Below the pieces are notes generated by a model. It was not told the origin of the DNA, searched no databases, and saw only the letters and a list, made by a program, of their open reading frames with translations. Of a DNA stretch of 64,000 nt, positions 25,541-33,228 are shown piece after piece. The stretch lies in the NCBI GenBank assembly GCA_947499145.1, contig CANMNB010000012.1, positions 146,228 through 210,227 of the forward strand, read 5' to 3'. The first letter of the stretch is position 1; each line of letters starts with the position of its first letter. The translations under genes and the position numbers were made by a program. Origin of the DNA: an uncultured Arachnia sp. (GTDB lineage: Bacteria > Actinomycetota > Actinomycetes > Propionibacteriales > Propionibacteriaceae).

Positions 25541-27772
25541 CTACCCGACCACCACCGACCGGGTGTGGCGGACCGCCACCTGGTCGAGGGCCAACAGCGG
25601 CCCCGCGGTGGCATCGCGACGATCGGCCGCGGCGGGAGGCAACCAGACGAGCGCCTCCGGATGCAGCGGGAGGATCTCGAGCACGAGCTCGTCCCCGGTC
25701 CCCGGCAGGGCCTCGACGTCGAGCAGCCAGGGCGTCTGGTCGTAGAAGCGATCGGCCACCACCTCGCCACCGCGCACGAGTCGCGCGACGTCGCCCGCCC
25801 AGCTGATCTCCAGTAGTCGCTCGCCGCCGTCCAGCGGGTCAGGCAGCTTGAACCCCCAGCGAGCGGCCGCGTCCCAGTCACCCCCGGTCGGCGCCGCTGC
25901 GCGCCCCCCGGAGGATCCGTACGACGCGGGCGCCTCACCCGCGTCCCGCACGAGCCCCGTCGCCAGCACCACCGGCGAGGGGGCTCTCGTCGTTCCTGCG
26001 TCGAGCCCCACCCAGGCGCCGTCGCGCCATGCGTCGACGCGCGGGCGTCCCGATGTGCGCACCACGAGCCTGCCCCCGTCTATCCACACCGGTTCATCGG
26101 AGCGGACCACTCGGCGCTCGGCACCGAGCACCCAGAGCCGGGCAGCATCGTGGGCGGCGATGACGTGCACGTCGACGGCGGCGTCGCCGTCGCGGATGTG
26201 GAGGCGACCGCCGTCGGTGAGTTCCCAGACGCCCTGCTCGAGTTCCAGCCCGTCCCCGGTCACCTGCGCCCCCGCCGCGAACGCGACCTGCGCGGGGATG
26301 CCCGGTTCCGCCACCAGGAACAGGCCGTCGCCGTTACGGGTGAGCAGCGACGCCGTCGCCCAGCGCACGGTCACGCCGTCGACGTCGACGTTCACCGGCC
26401 AGCGGGCGACGGTGCCGGGTGGAATGTCGAGTGGCGCGTGGCCGAGCACGACGGTCTCCCCGTCCAGCCCGACCTCCAGCCTGACTCCGGGGATCGCGGG
26501 AAGCGGGATGTGCGGTTGGTGCCAGTTGACGAACACCACCCCGGAGCGGCCATCGCTACGAAGGCTCCAGCGGGGAGCGTCGTCCGGCGAGATGGCGGCC
26601 GGCATGGGCGCGAACCACTCGTCGAACGCCTCGACGAAGGCATGCTGCAGTCGTAGGCCGGCCATCGCCGGCCCCGGGCTCCCGGCGGCGCCGATCGGCG
26701 CCTGGAAGTCGTAGTCGAACTCCGGCAGGTCGTTGGGGTAGCCAGTGGCCTGCGACTCCTGCATGCCCGGCTCCGGGTTCGTGCCTCCGACGTACATGTA
26801 GTAGCCCTGCCACGCTGATCCGCTGCCCAGCTTGGCGTTCGCGACGGCTGGGACGTCGAGGGGCAGCAGCACCGGTCGGCGATGGTAGGCCGTCGCCATT
26901 CCCCCACCCAGCTCGCACGTGGCGACGGGGAACGTGGGGTCCACGTCCTTGGTTGCGACGCTGTCGATGTCGACGCCGCGGACGTCCGCGCCGGTACCCG
27001 GGTCGTCCCACTCGTGCGACATCCGAAAGTGCGCCCTGAACGTCGGATGCCAGGGCGAGTCGTGATCCACCCAGAACCCGTCGCCGTAGCCCGACCACAC
27101 CGGCAGGACCTCGTCGGGGGGCAGGTCTGCACCGCCCCACGCCGTCGCGGTCCAGATGGGGGTGCTGAGGCCCGCCTCACGGGCCAGTGATTTGAGGGTG
27201 GCAAGGTGCTGCGGCTGGTCGTAAAGCTCGTTCTCGAGCTGGATCGCGACGATCGGCGAGGTGGGCCCGCACAGGTCTCCGACCGCGTCCGCGACGTGGG
27301 CGTACCAGCCGCGCACGACGTCGAGGTAGGCCGGGTCGTCGGTGCGGTGCTGAACCGGCAGCTCCTGGACCCAGTCCGGGAAGCCGCCGTTGCGGGCCTC
27401 GGAATGGACCCAGGGCCCGATGCGCAGGGCGACGAGGAGCTCCAGCTCGGCGCAGAGCTCGATGAAGGCGCGGAGGTCGAGCTCACCGTCGAACGTGGCC
27501 CGGCCACGGACGGGCTCGTGGTGCAGCCAGATGACGTAGGTGGACACGACGTCGACTCCGCTGGCCTTCAGAAGCAAGAGCCGTTCGCGCCAGTCGCGAC
27601 GGGGCACGCGCGAGTAGTGCATCTCGCCCGAGATGGGCAGCCACGGCCGACCGTCGAGCGTGAGGTGCCGACTGGTCATGGCGACACGCTCGTGACGGTC
27701 GACCTCGTTGGACATGCGGGGCCGGGTCAGTGGCGTCTGCCAGGCGGCTGCGGTGAGGCGGGACACGGGCAT
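25541..27772 (-). CDS. GH35 beta-galactosidase
   Basis: About 743 residues. The GH35 barrel is clear: LPISGEMHYSRVPRRDWRERLLLLKASGVDVVSTYVIWLHHEP at residues 46-88, the acid/base Glu in AIQLENELY (near 182) and the nucleophile Glu in VATCELGGGM. Several beta-sandwich domains follow. There is no signal peptide, so it is intracellular and removes beta-galactosyl (or beta-GlcN) residues from oligosaccharides. Start: ATG at 27772 has GGGGGAAG upstream; the ORF-track GTG at 27805 overlaps a TAGGGT -10 box and is rejected. A later ATG (MSNEV) is also possible. Confidence 0.85.
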   Translation of the reverse strand: MPVSRLTAAAWQTPLTRPRMSNEVDRHERVAMTSRHLTLDGRPWLPISGEMHYSRVPRRDWRERLLLLKASGVDVVSTYVIWLHHEPVRGRATFDGELDLRAFIELCAELELLVALRIGPWVHSEARNGGFPDWVQELPVQHRTDDPAYLDVVRGWYAHVADAVGDLCGPTSPIVAIQLENELYDQPQHLATLKSLAREAGLSTPIWTATAWGGADLPPDEVLPVWSGYGDGFWVDHDSPWHPTFRAHFRMSHEWDDPGTGADVRGVDIDSVATKDVDPTFPVATCELGGGMATAYHRRPVLLPLDVPAVANAKLGSGSAWQGYYMYVGGTNPEPGMQESQATGYPNDLPEFDYDFQAPIGAAGSPGPAMAGLRLQHAFVEAFDEWFAPMPAAISPDDAPRWSLRSDGRSGVVFVNWHQPHIPLPAIPGVRLEVGLDGETVVLGHAPLDIPPGTVARWPVNVDVDGVTVRWATASLLTRNGDGLFLVAEPGIPAQVAFAAGAQVTGDGLELEQGVWELTDGGRLHIRDGDAAVDVHVIAAHDAARLWVLGAERRVVRSDEPVWIDGGRLVVRTSGRPRVDAWRDGAWVGLDAGTTRAPSPVVLATGLVRDAGEAPASYGSSGGRAAAPTGGDWDAAARWGFKLPDPLDGGERLLEISWAGDVARLVRGGEVVADRFYDQTPWLLDVEALPGTGDELVLEILPLHPEALVWLPPAAADRRDATAGPLLALDQVAVRHTRSVVVG

Positions 27773-27836
27773 GGGCTTCCCCCAAACTGGACGATGACCC
27801 CACACCCTAGAGCAGGTAGTCCCCCTGCGCCCTCAG

Positions 27837-27895
27837 GAAAATCGAACACTGATCGATTCTCCCCCGTCCGCGTCCGAGACTGCTTCACTGACCCC
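27837..27895. repeat. Dispersed palindromic repeat, family A, copy 3
   Basis: GAAAATCGAACACTGATCGATTC, then TCCCCCGTCCGCGTCCGAG and TCACTGACCCC: the same three blocks as copies 1 and 2. It lies about 65 bp upstream of the GH35 start. Confidence 0.8.
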
Positions 27896-27908
27896 AACGG
27901 TTCCGGCC

Positions 27909-28367
27909 TCAGCCCACCTCGGAGACGGCCAACAACTGTCCCAACACCGAGCGGTACCCCAACTTCAACACCTGCGCCGCCGGGCGCTGCAGGAACCCGG
28001 GCAGCCACGGGAGTTGGACCTCGTGGTGCCAGCGGACGAAGCTGCCCCCGGGCATGGGCGTGACCAGGAGGCGGATGCTGCCGCGGATGGCGCGGCTGTG
28101 CTTGCTGATGCGTGCGCTGGCGGTGGGACTGTCGTCGCCGAGCCGCAGTTCCTCGACCCGCATGACGTCGTTGAAGCCCACGGGCCCCAGACCCGTGCGC
28201 GCGACGAACTGCGAACCGACCCTGAGCTCGTCCGCGGCGACGGCGGGGGTCACCGTCGTCAGCGGGATCACCCGCGAGTGCTCGCGCAGGTCGAGGATGC
28301 GCCGGATCGCCTCCGGCGGCCGGCAGCCACACTCGATCTCGATCGTGAACGACGCCCGCTCAGCCAC
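27909..28367 (-). CDS. SRPBCC-family protein (polyketide cyclase/START-like)
   Basis: 152 residues with the alternating pattern of the SRPBCC helix-grip fold: an N-terminal strand MAERASFTIEIECGCRPPEAIRRILDLREHSRVIPLT, a middle GSFVRWHHEVQLPW, and the long C-terminal helix RPAAQVLKLGYRSVLGQLL. Such proteins bind hydrophobic ligands, and some cyclise or hydrolyse them. It overlaps the methyltransferase by 8 bp and follows a P450, so it may bind or process their product. Function not known. Confidence 0.75.
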   Translation of the reverse strand: MAERASFTIEIECGCRPPEAIRRILDLREHSRVIPLTTVTPAVAADELRVGSQFVARTGLGPVGFNDVMRVEELRLGDDSPTASARISKHSRAIRGSIRLLVTPMPGGSFVRWHHEVQLPWLPGFLQRPAAQVLKLGYRSVLGQLLAVSEVG

Positions 28368-29091
28368 GGCGTCCCCTGACGAGATGGAGGATGTCGCGTT
28401 GCCAGCCGTCGACGGTGCGCGCCTCCAAGCGCCTGAACCCCGCGTCGGCCATCTGGTCCATGAGCACCGGGATGGAGGCGAAGTCGTCGACGGAGCGGTG
28501 CAGGTAGTCGTACAACTCGCGCTGCCGGGCGACCACGGCGGAGAGCGGTGTGATGACCAGCTTGTTCACCCAGCTCCAGCGACGCTGCGCGTGGCCAGCT
28601 CCGGCCACCGAGTAGTCCATCGCCACGAACGGCGCGTCGTCCGCCATCGCCGTCGCGATCGCGGTGAGCGTGCCGGGCACGTCCGGGACGTTGCGCAGCA
28701 GGTAACAGGCGAGCGCGCCGTCGACCCTCGGGAGATCCAGCTCGGCGAGTTGCTCGGCGCGGGCGTGGCGGAACGTCACCTCGGCAGGCCAGTCGCGGCG
28801 GCGGGCCTGTTCCAGCATCCCGGCCGACGCGTCGACCCCCACAATGGTGGGCTCCATGCCACGCTCGCGGGCGGCAGCCAGGAGGGCTGCCGTCGAGAGG
28901 CCGGTGCCGCACCCCAGGTCGAGGAGGAGCGGCCGGGGCTCGTCGACGAGGTCGAGCAGTGCCTCGGCAGCGGTGCGCAGGTGGCGGTGGTACCCGGGGT
29001 TGAGGCCGACCATGACGTCGTAGGTGTCGGCGACGGCGTCGAAGCCGTGGGCGACGGAGCGGCGGGTGAGCGGTCGGCGGGCGTCGTGCAT
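28360..29091 (-). CDS. SAM-dependent class I methyltransferase (UbiE-like)
   Basis: 243 residues. Motif I LLLDLGCGTGLSTAALL binds SAM, followed by VGVDASAGMLEQAR (motif post-I) and CYLLRNVPDVPGTL. The N-terminal FDAVADTYDVMVGLNPGYHRHLR resembles the UbiE/MenG type. It methylates an unknown acceptor. It is 39 nt after the P450 stop and overlaps the SRPBCC gene. TAGCGT ending 7 nt before the ATG suggests an additional own leaderless promoter. Confidence 0.83.
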   Translation of the reverse strand: MHDARRPLTRRSVAHGFDAVADTYDVMVGLNPGYHRHLRTAAEALLDLVDEPRPLLLDLGCGTGLSTAALLAAARERGMEPTIVGVDASAGMLEQARRRDWPAEVTFRHARAEQLAELDLPRVDGALACYLLRNVPDVPGTLTAIATAMADDAPFVAMDYSVAGAGHAQRRWSWVNKLVITPLSAVVARQRELYDYLHRSVDDFASIPVLMDQMADAGFRRLEARTVDGWQRDILHLVRGRRG

Positions 29092-29130
29092 GACGGCAAC
29101 GCTACTGGCGACGCGTGCCCTGCGCGGGGA

Positions 29131-30315
29131 TCAGCGACCGAGTCTCAGTGTGAAGCCCCGCAGCCAGTAGCCCGCGATGAGGTCATCCCAGCCCAGCTGG
29201 GGCTCCGCGATGATCTCGGGCTCGCGGGCGAGCAGCCGCGTCAGCAGGATGTCGGACTCCAGGATCGCCAGCGGATGACCCGGGCACTTGTGCGCCCCGT
29301 CGCCGAAGCTGAGCCCGGTCCCGTCGACGCCGCGCGGCAGCTCGCGTCCCGGGCACAGGGCGAGCGGATCCGCGCCGACGGCGTCGGGGTCCGCGTTGGT
29401 CTGGCGGATGTGGACGTCGACCAGCTCCCCCGGGTGGAGCGTGTAGGCGTCGTCGCCGTCGGTGACGTCGATGGATTCCTGGACGCGCCGGTAGATGTGG
29501 CCGACGACGGGCTCGAGCCGCATGATCTCCTCGAGAATCGCGTGGCGCTCGGGTTGGCCCGCGACGAGGTAGCGGGCCCGGAGGACGTCGTCGTCGAGGA
29601 GGTGGCGGGCGGCCATGCAGATGAACTCGCGGGTGGTGACCATGCCAGCGGTGCCGTAGGTGACGCACTCGACGAGGATGTCGACGTCGGTGTAGTCCTC
29701 GGCGATCAGGTGGCTGATGATGTCGTCCTGCGGCTCCTTGCGACGGGCACGGATGGCGGGCCGGACGTCGCGGAGGTGGAACTTGAGGATCGGCGCCAGT
29801 CCGTTGAACGCGGCCTGCATCCACTGCCGATTGGTGCGTCCGAGTCCCGGCTTGGTGATGTCGAAGGGCGGCTGGTTGAAGAAGCTCACCAGCCGCCTGG
29901 ACATGCGCTCGACCGGCGAGTTGGTGAGCCCGACGACCTCCGCGGTGACCTCGACGGTGTAGTGCAACGCGAGCTCGTCGAGGTCGAAGGTGTCGCCGGC
30001 CTCACGCAGCAGCCTGTCGGCGCAGGCCTCCATGTTGTGCGTGTACTTGCGCGCCACGACGGCGGGCGCGAAGAAGCGTGCGACCTTCTTGCGCTGCTCG
30101 TCGTGCAGCGGCCCGTCGGACATGAGGATCGGGTGGTGCTTGAGGTAGCCCTTGGGGATGGCCTCGGCGGTGAAGCCCGCCTGCGTCGTCGCGTGCCGGG
30201 CCCTGAGCACCTGTCTGGCCGCCTCGAGCGACCGGATCCGCCACAGCTGCCCGGACTTCTCCACCCGGGGAGTGTCGCGCTCGCCGTCGCGCACAGCCCG
30301 TCGCTGGTTCGCCAC
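29131..30315 (-). CDS. Cytochrome P450
   Basis: About 394 residues from GTG (MANQRRAVRDGERD), with GGAGG 7 nt upstream; the track ORF extended this to 453. Family marks: I-helix TYGTAGMVTTREF with an unusual Gly-Met-Val in place of the common GxxT, the EEIMR ExxR motif, RRVQESIDV, and the haem loop FGDGAHKCPGHPLA with the Cys thiolate. It needs ferredoxin/reductase partners, none of which is nearby. With the methyltransferase and SRPBCC protein downstream it forms a compact tailoring unit whose substrate cannot be read. Confidence 0.9.
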   Translation of the reverse strand: MANQRRAVRDGERDTPRVEKSGQLWRIRSLEAARQVLRARHATTQAGFTAEAIPKGYLKHHPILMSDGPLHDEQRKKVARFFAPAVVARKYTHNMEACADRLLREAGDTFDLDELALHYTVEVTAEVVGLTNSPVERMSRRLVSFFNQPPFDITKPGLGRTNRQWMQAAFNGLAPILKFHLRDVRPAIRARRKEPQDDIISHLIAEDYTDVDILVECVTYGTAGMVTTREFICMAARHLLDDDVLRARYLVAGQPERHAILEEIMRLEPVVGHIYRRVQESIDVTDGDDAYTLHPGELVDVHIRQTNADPDAVGADPLALCPGRELPRGVDGTGLSFGDGAHKCPGHPLAILESDILLTRLLAREPEIIAEPQLGWDDLIAGYWLRGFTLRLGR

Positions 30316-30356
30316 TGTCCCACCTCCGGCCCCCAGTATCCCGCGCGCCACCCTCC

Positions 30357-30420
30357 GAAAATCGATCAGTGGTCGATCTTCCCCCGTCCGCTTCCGAAAA
30401 TAAACCGCCAACCCCGCCGA
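30357..30420. repeat. Dispersed palindromic repeat, family A, copy 4
   Basis: GAAAATCGATCAGTGGTCGATC, then TTCCCCCGTCCGCTTCCGA; the distal CACTGACCCC block is degraded. It sits between the divergent P450 and esterase genes, 42 bp before the P450 start. Confidence 0.75.
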
Positions 30421-30448
30421 AACGTCACGTGGCCGGAATACTGGCCCC

Positions 30449-31438
30449 ATGCAGATCCGCACCCACAGCGTCGGCCACGACGCCACCCTCACCGCCTACG
30501 TCCAGGAACCCAGCGCGGAGCTCGGCAACGCCGCGACCCGACCGGCCGTCCTCGTGCTGCCAGGCGGCGGATACTTCTACACCTCCGACCGCGAAGCCGA
30601 GCCCATCGCGCTGGCCTACCTCGCCGAGGGGTTCAACGCCTTCGTTCTCCGCTACGCCGTCGGCGCGGAGTCGCCGTTCGAGAAGTCCTTCGACGACGCC
30701 AAGGCGGCGCTCGCCTGGATCCGCGGGAACGCGGCCGACCTGCTCATCGACCCGACGAAGGTGGCAGCCGTCGGCTTCTCGGCCGGCGGGCACCTGGCCG
30801 CCAGCCTCGCCACGGCCGCGGAGGACAAGCCCGACGCCCTCGTCGTCGGCTACCCCGTCACACTCGAGGAGTTCGGCCCGCCCGTGGGCAAGGAACTGCT
30901 CGACGTCCCCAGCCACGTCACCGCCGACACGCCTCCCACGTTCCTGTTCAGCACCTGCGACGACACGGTGGTGCCGATCCGCAACTCCCTCGCCTTCCTC
31001 AGCGCCCTCGCCGAGGCGGGGGTGCCGTTCGAGTCCCACATCTATCTCCTCGGCCCCCACGGCCTCAGCCTGTCCACGGCGGCGACGGCGAACGGTCGGG
31101 GCGAGATGGTGGAGCGCTCCGTCGCCCAGTGGTTCCGCGACTCCGTCCGCTTCCTCCTCACCGTGTTCGGGGACTTCGCCGTCGACGGCGCCCCGGAGAC
31201 CTTCGACACCCTGCTCCGGCGCCGCCGGCCCGGCCTCGACATGCCCATCGGACGACTCCTCGACGACGACCGCGCGGCCGAGGTGCTGCGTCGCCATGCC
31301 CCCGACGTCGTCGCCGCTGCGGAGAGCGACCGGTTCACCCGGGGAATCTCCATCCGGCAGGTAATGGATTACCGTCCCAATGCGCTGGCCCCGGAGGCCG
31401 TCGCTTCCCTGGAGCGAGAACTGGCCAACTTGGCCTGA
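30449..31438 (+). CDS. Alpha/beta-hydrolase (acetylxylan-esterase-like) with C-terminal extension
   Basis: 329 residues. The esterase core runs to about residue 215: oxyanion-hole HGGG-like LPGGGYFYTSDREAEP, nucleophile elbow VGFSAGGHLA, acid Asp in STCDDTVVP, and His in LLGPHGLSLS. It resembles BD-FAE/AXE carbohydrate esterases that strip acetyl groups from xylan pieces. The last ~80 residues (ETFDTLLRRRRPGLDMPIGRLLDDDRAAEVLRRHAPDVV) form a helical module not needed for the fold and of unknown use. AATACT lies 6 nt before the ATG, suggesting a leaderless transcript. No signal peptide. Confidence 0.8.
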   Translation: MQIRTHSVGHDATLTAYVQEPSAELGNAATRPAVLVLPGGGYFYTSDREAEPIALAYLAEGFNAFVLRYAVGAESPFEKSFDDAKAALAWIRGNAADLLIDPTKVAAVGFSAGGHLAASLATAAEDKPDALVVGYPVTLEEFGPPVGKELLDVPSHVTADTPPTFLFSTCDDTVVPIRNSLAFLSALAEAGVPFESHIYLLGPHGLSLSTAATANGRGEMVERSVAQWFRDSVRFLLTVFGDFAVDGAPETFDTLLRRRRPGLDMPIGRLLDDDRAAEVLRRHAPDVVAAAESDRFTRGISIRQVMDYRPNALAPEAVASLERELANLA

Positions 31439-31448
31439 CAAGCAGCGC

Positions 31449-31856
31449 AAGACTGGGCTGGCGCGCGGCACCGGCCTGGCCGTCCCCGCCGCGTCCGAGC
31501 ATGCCGAGCTCGCGGCCGAGTTCAACGCCTTCGCCAAGCTCTCCCTCCCCGCGAACGTCGCGGTCTGGGAAGTTCTCGGCTTCGATCCGGTCAACATGTC
31601 GGTCTGGGAGGACAAGGAAGTCACTCACAACGAGGACAACAAGTTCAACCAGTACTTCACGACCAACCTGTTCGACGTCCTCAACGAGGTCAAGGGCGGC
31701 ATCGGGCACTTCCAGTCCTTCGCCAACCCCAACCTGCCCCCCGTGGACAACTGGTTCCGCACCGTCACTCTCAACGAGATCTACGAGAACGGCACCCCGG
31801 TCCAGGAGGCCCTCGACCAGGCCCAGTCGGACCTGGAGAACGAGATCGGCGAGTGA
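31449..31856 (+). pseudogene. C-terminal remnant of an AraN-like sugar-binding protein
   Basis: The open frame encodes TGLAVPAASEHAELAAEFNAFAKLSLPANVAVWEVLGFDPVNMSVWEDKEV and ends ALDQAQSDLENEIGE. This matches the last ~130 residues of family-1 extracellular sugar-binding proteins of the AraN type (the WEVLGFDP segment is characteristic). Signal peptide, lipobox and the N-terminal 300 residues are missing, and there is no start with a ribosome site. Partner permeases are absent. The remnant begins right behind the esterase stop, so a deletion has fused the two ends of a former ABC locus. Confidence 0.75.
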
Positions 31857-31889
31857 TCCTGGGCTGACCCAGCCCGCGTAGCAACAAGG

Positions 31890-31922
31890 GCGGCCGAGAC
31901 GGGCTCAACTCGTCTCGGCCGC
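31890..31922. terminator. Bidirectional terminator between remnant and tail-sheath gene
   Basis: GCGGCCGAGACG and CGTCTCGGCCGC pair in a perfect 12-bp stem (9-nt loop) followed by TCTCTCTG on the plus side. It lies between converging genes. Confidence 0.75.
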
Positions 31923-31941
31923 TCTCTCTGTCCCCCGACTC

Positions 31942-33099
31942 TTACCGGCCCCACGGGAGGTTGCGGCGCCAGCGCAGGAGGAACGGTCTGGTGACGTCCT
32001 CGTGCTCCGCGCCCGTGAGCGTCTGGACGCGGACGGTGAGGACGTCGAACTCGGCGGGCTTCAGGGTCGCGACGAAGACGGTGAGCACCAGGCGTCCGGC
32101 TTCGAGGTCGGCCTGGGTCATCGTCTCGCCGAGCCCACAGCGCACGCCGAAGGCCTCCTCCGGTGTGGCCCCCTGCAGGGCTCCGCGCCGCCAAAGGTCG
32201 AGAAGGAAGTTCCCGGCGAGCATCCGCACCCGGGCCCACAACGGCGCCTCGTTGGGCTCGAAGACCGCGAACTCCAGTCCGGCCGCCAGGGATCCGCTGA
32301 TGTGGTCGACGAGCCGTCGCATGGCCAGATACCGGCGTGGGGGCTCCGCACTGTCGACAGCGGCGAGCGTCCGCGCCCCCCACACCCTCAGGCCCCGGCC
32401 GGGGAACTCCCGGATCGGGTTGACCCCGTGCTCGGTCAGAAGTTGGCCCGCCGCCTCGTCGATGGTCTCGGTCAGTGCGTCAATTCCGTGCAACGCAACG
32501 TTCGCGGGCGCCTTCCACACGCCACGCGTCGCGTCGGTGTGAGCGATGCTCCCCGCGACAGCTCCCGACGGCGGGATTTCCACCCCACCCATCACCAGCC
32601 AGGGATGGTAGACAGCGGCCCGCTCCCGATGGGGACCCGCCTGCGCGGCCGCGGCGCGCGCGTCGTTGCCCCACGGCCCAAGGGGCAGATCCAGGAGCAG
32701 CACGGCTCGACGCTCCGCACACCAGTTCAGCGCATGGGCCACGGGGAGGGAGTGGACGGCTGTCAGGCCGGGGACTACCAGGACCGTCACGCCGGCCCCG
32801 TCGAGGGCGTGCAGCCCGCCCACACCGGCGGTGGGGACGAGCAGCTCCGGCGCCGGTCCGGCGGCGCGGACCACCGTCGCGCTGGTGCCGCCGTTGGCGA
32901 AGAACAGATCCACGGCGTGCCCCAGGGGCTGGTCCCCATCCAGGCTGGGTCCGAACGTGGCGTGGTACTCCGACGGGCTGGTCACCACCACCGGCGTGTC
33001 CACCGGCCCCTGACTGCAGGCGCCGACGAAGCCCGTCACGGACGTGGGCAACGGCTGGATCGCCGCGCCCGCAGACAACACCTCCTCGATGTACGGCAT
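31942..33099 (-). CDS. Orphan phage tail sheath family protein
   Basis: 385 residues. VGACSQGPVDTPVVVTSPSEYHATFG near the N-terminus, then GVEIPPSGAVAGSIAHTDATRGVWKAPANVALHGIDAL, INPIREFPGRGLRVWGARTL (here VNPIREF) and FEPNEAPLWARVRMLAGNFLLDLWRRGALQGATPEEAFGVRC are the standard conserved blocks of contractile tail sheaths (phages, T6SS-like and extracellular injection systems). No tube, baseplate, ATPase or other structural gene is nearby; neighbours are an ABC remnant and GH36. It could be a leftover of a prophage or injection cluster, or a domesticated sheath. It is shorter than typical sheaths but keeps both terminal blocks. Confidence 0.85.
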   Translation of the reverse strand: MPYIEEVLSAGAAIQPLPTSVTGFVGACSQGPVDTPVVVTSPSEYHATFGPSLDGDQPLGHAVDLFFANGGTSATVVRAAGPAPELLVPTAGVGGLHALDGAGVTVLVVPGLTAVHSLPVAHALNWCAERRAVLLLDLPLGPWGNDARAAAAQAGPHRERAAVYHPWLVMGGVEIPPSGAVAGSIAHTDATRGVWKAPANVALHGIDALTETIDEAAGQLLTEHGVNPIREFPGRGLRVWGARTLAAVDSAEPPRRYLAMRRLVDHISGSLAAGLEFAVFEPNEAPLWARVRMLAGNFLLDLWRRGALQGATPEEAFGVRCGLGETMTQADLEAGRLVLTVFVATLKPAEFDVLTVRVQTLTGAEHEDVTRPFLLRWRRNLPWGR

Positions 33100-33228
33100 C
33101 TCCTCACCTTGTCCGAGGCGGCGGACGTCCGCAAGGCCTTGGGACGTCCGATCTCGACGGGCGTCCGAGTTCCGCTACCCACCACCACTAGGGTCGGTCC
33201 CGACGCACCACAGCCACCGGAGGCCGCC

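Noticed and set aside
28054-31881. 1275-residue plus-strand ORF
   Set aside because: Shadow of the GC-rich P450/methyltransferase genes on the other strand; Arg/Pro/His-rich translation without domain sense. It also passes through a family A repeat (KIDQWSIFP).
32002-33228. N-terminal extension of the GH36 ORF
   Set aside because: Runs antisense through the tail-sheath gene; a well-placed GGAGG and the real GH36 N-terminus begin at 33229.
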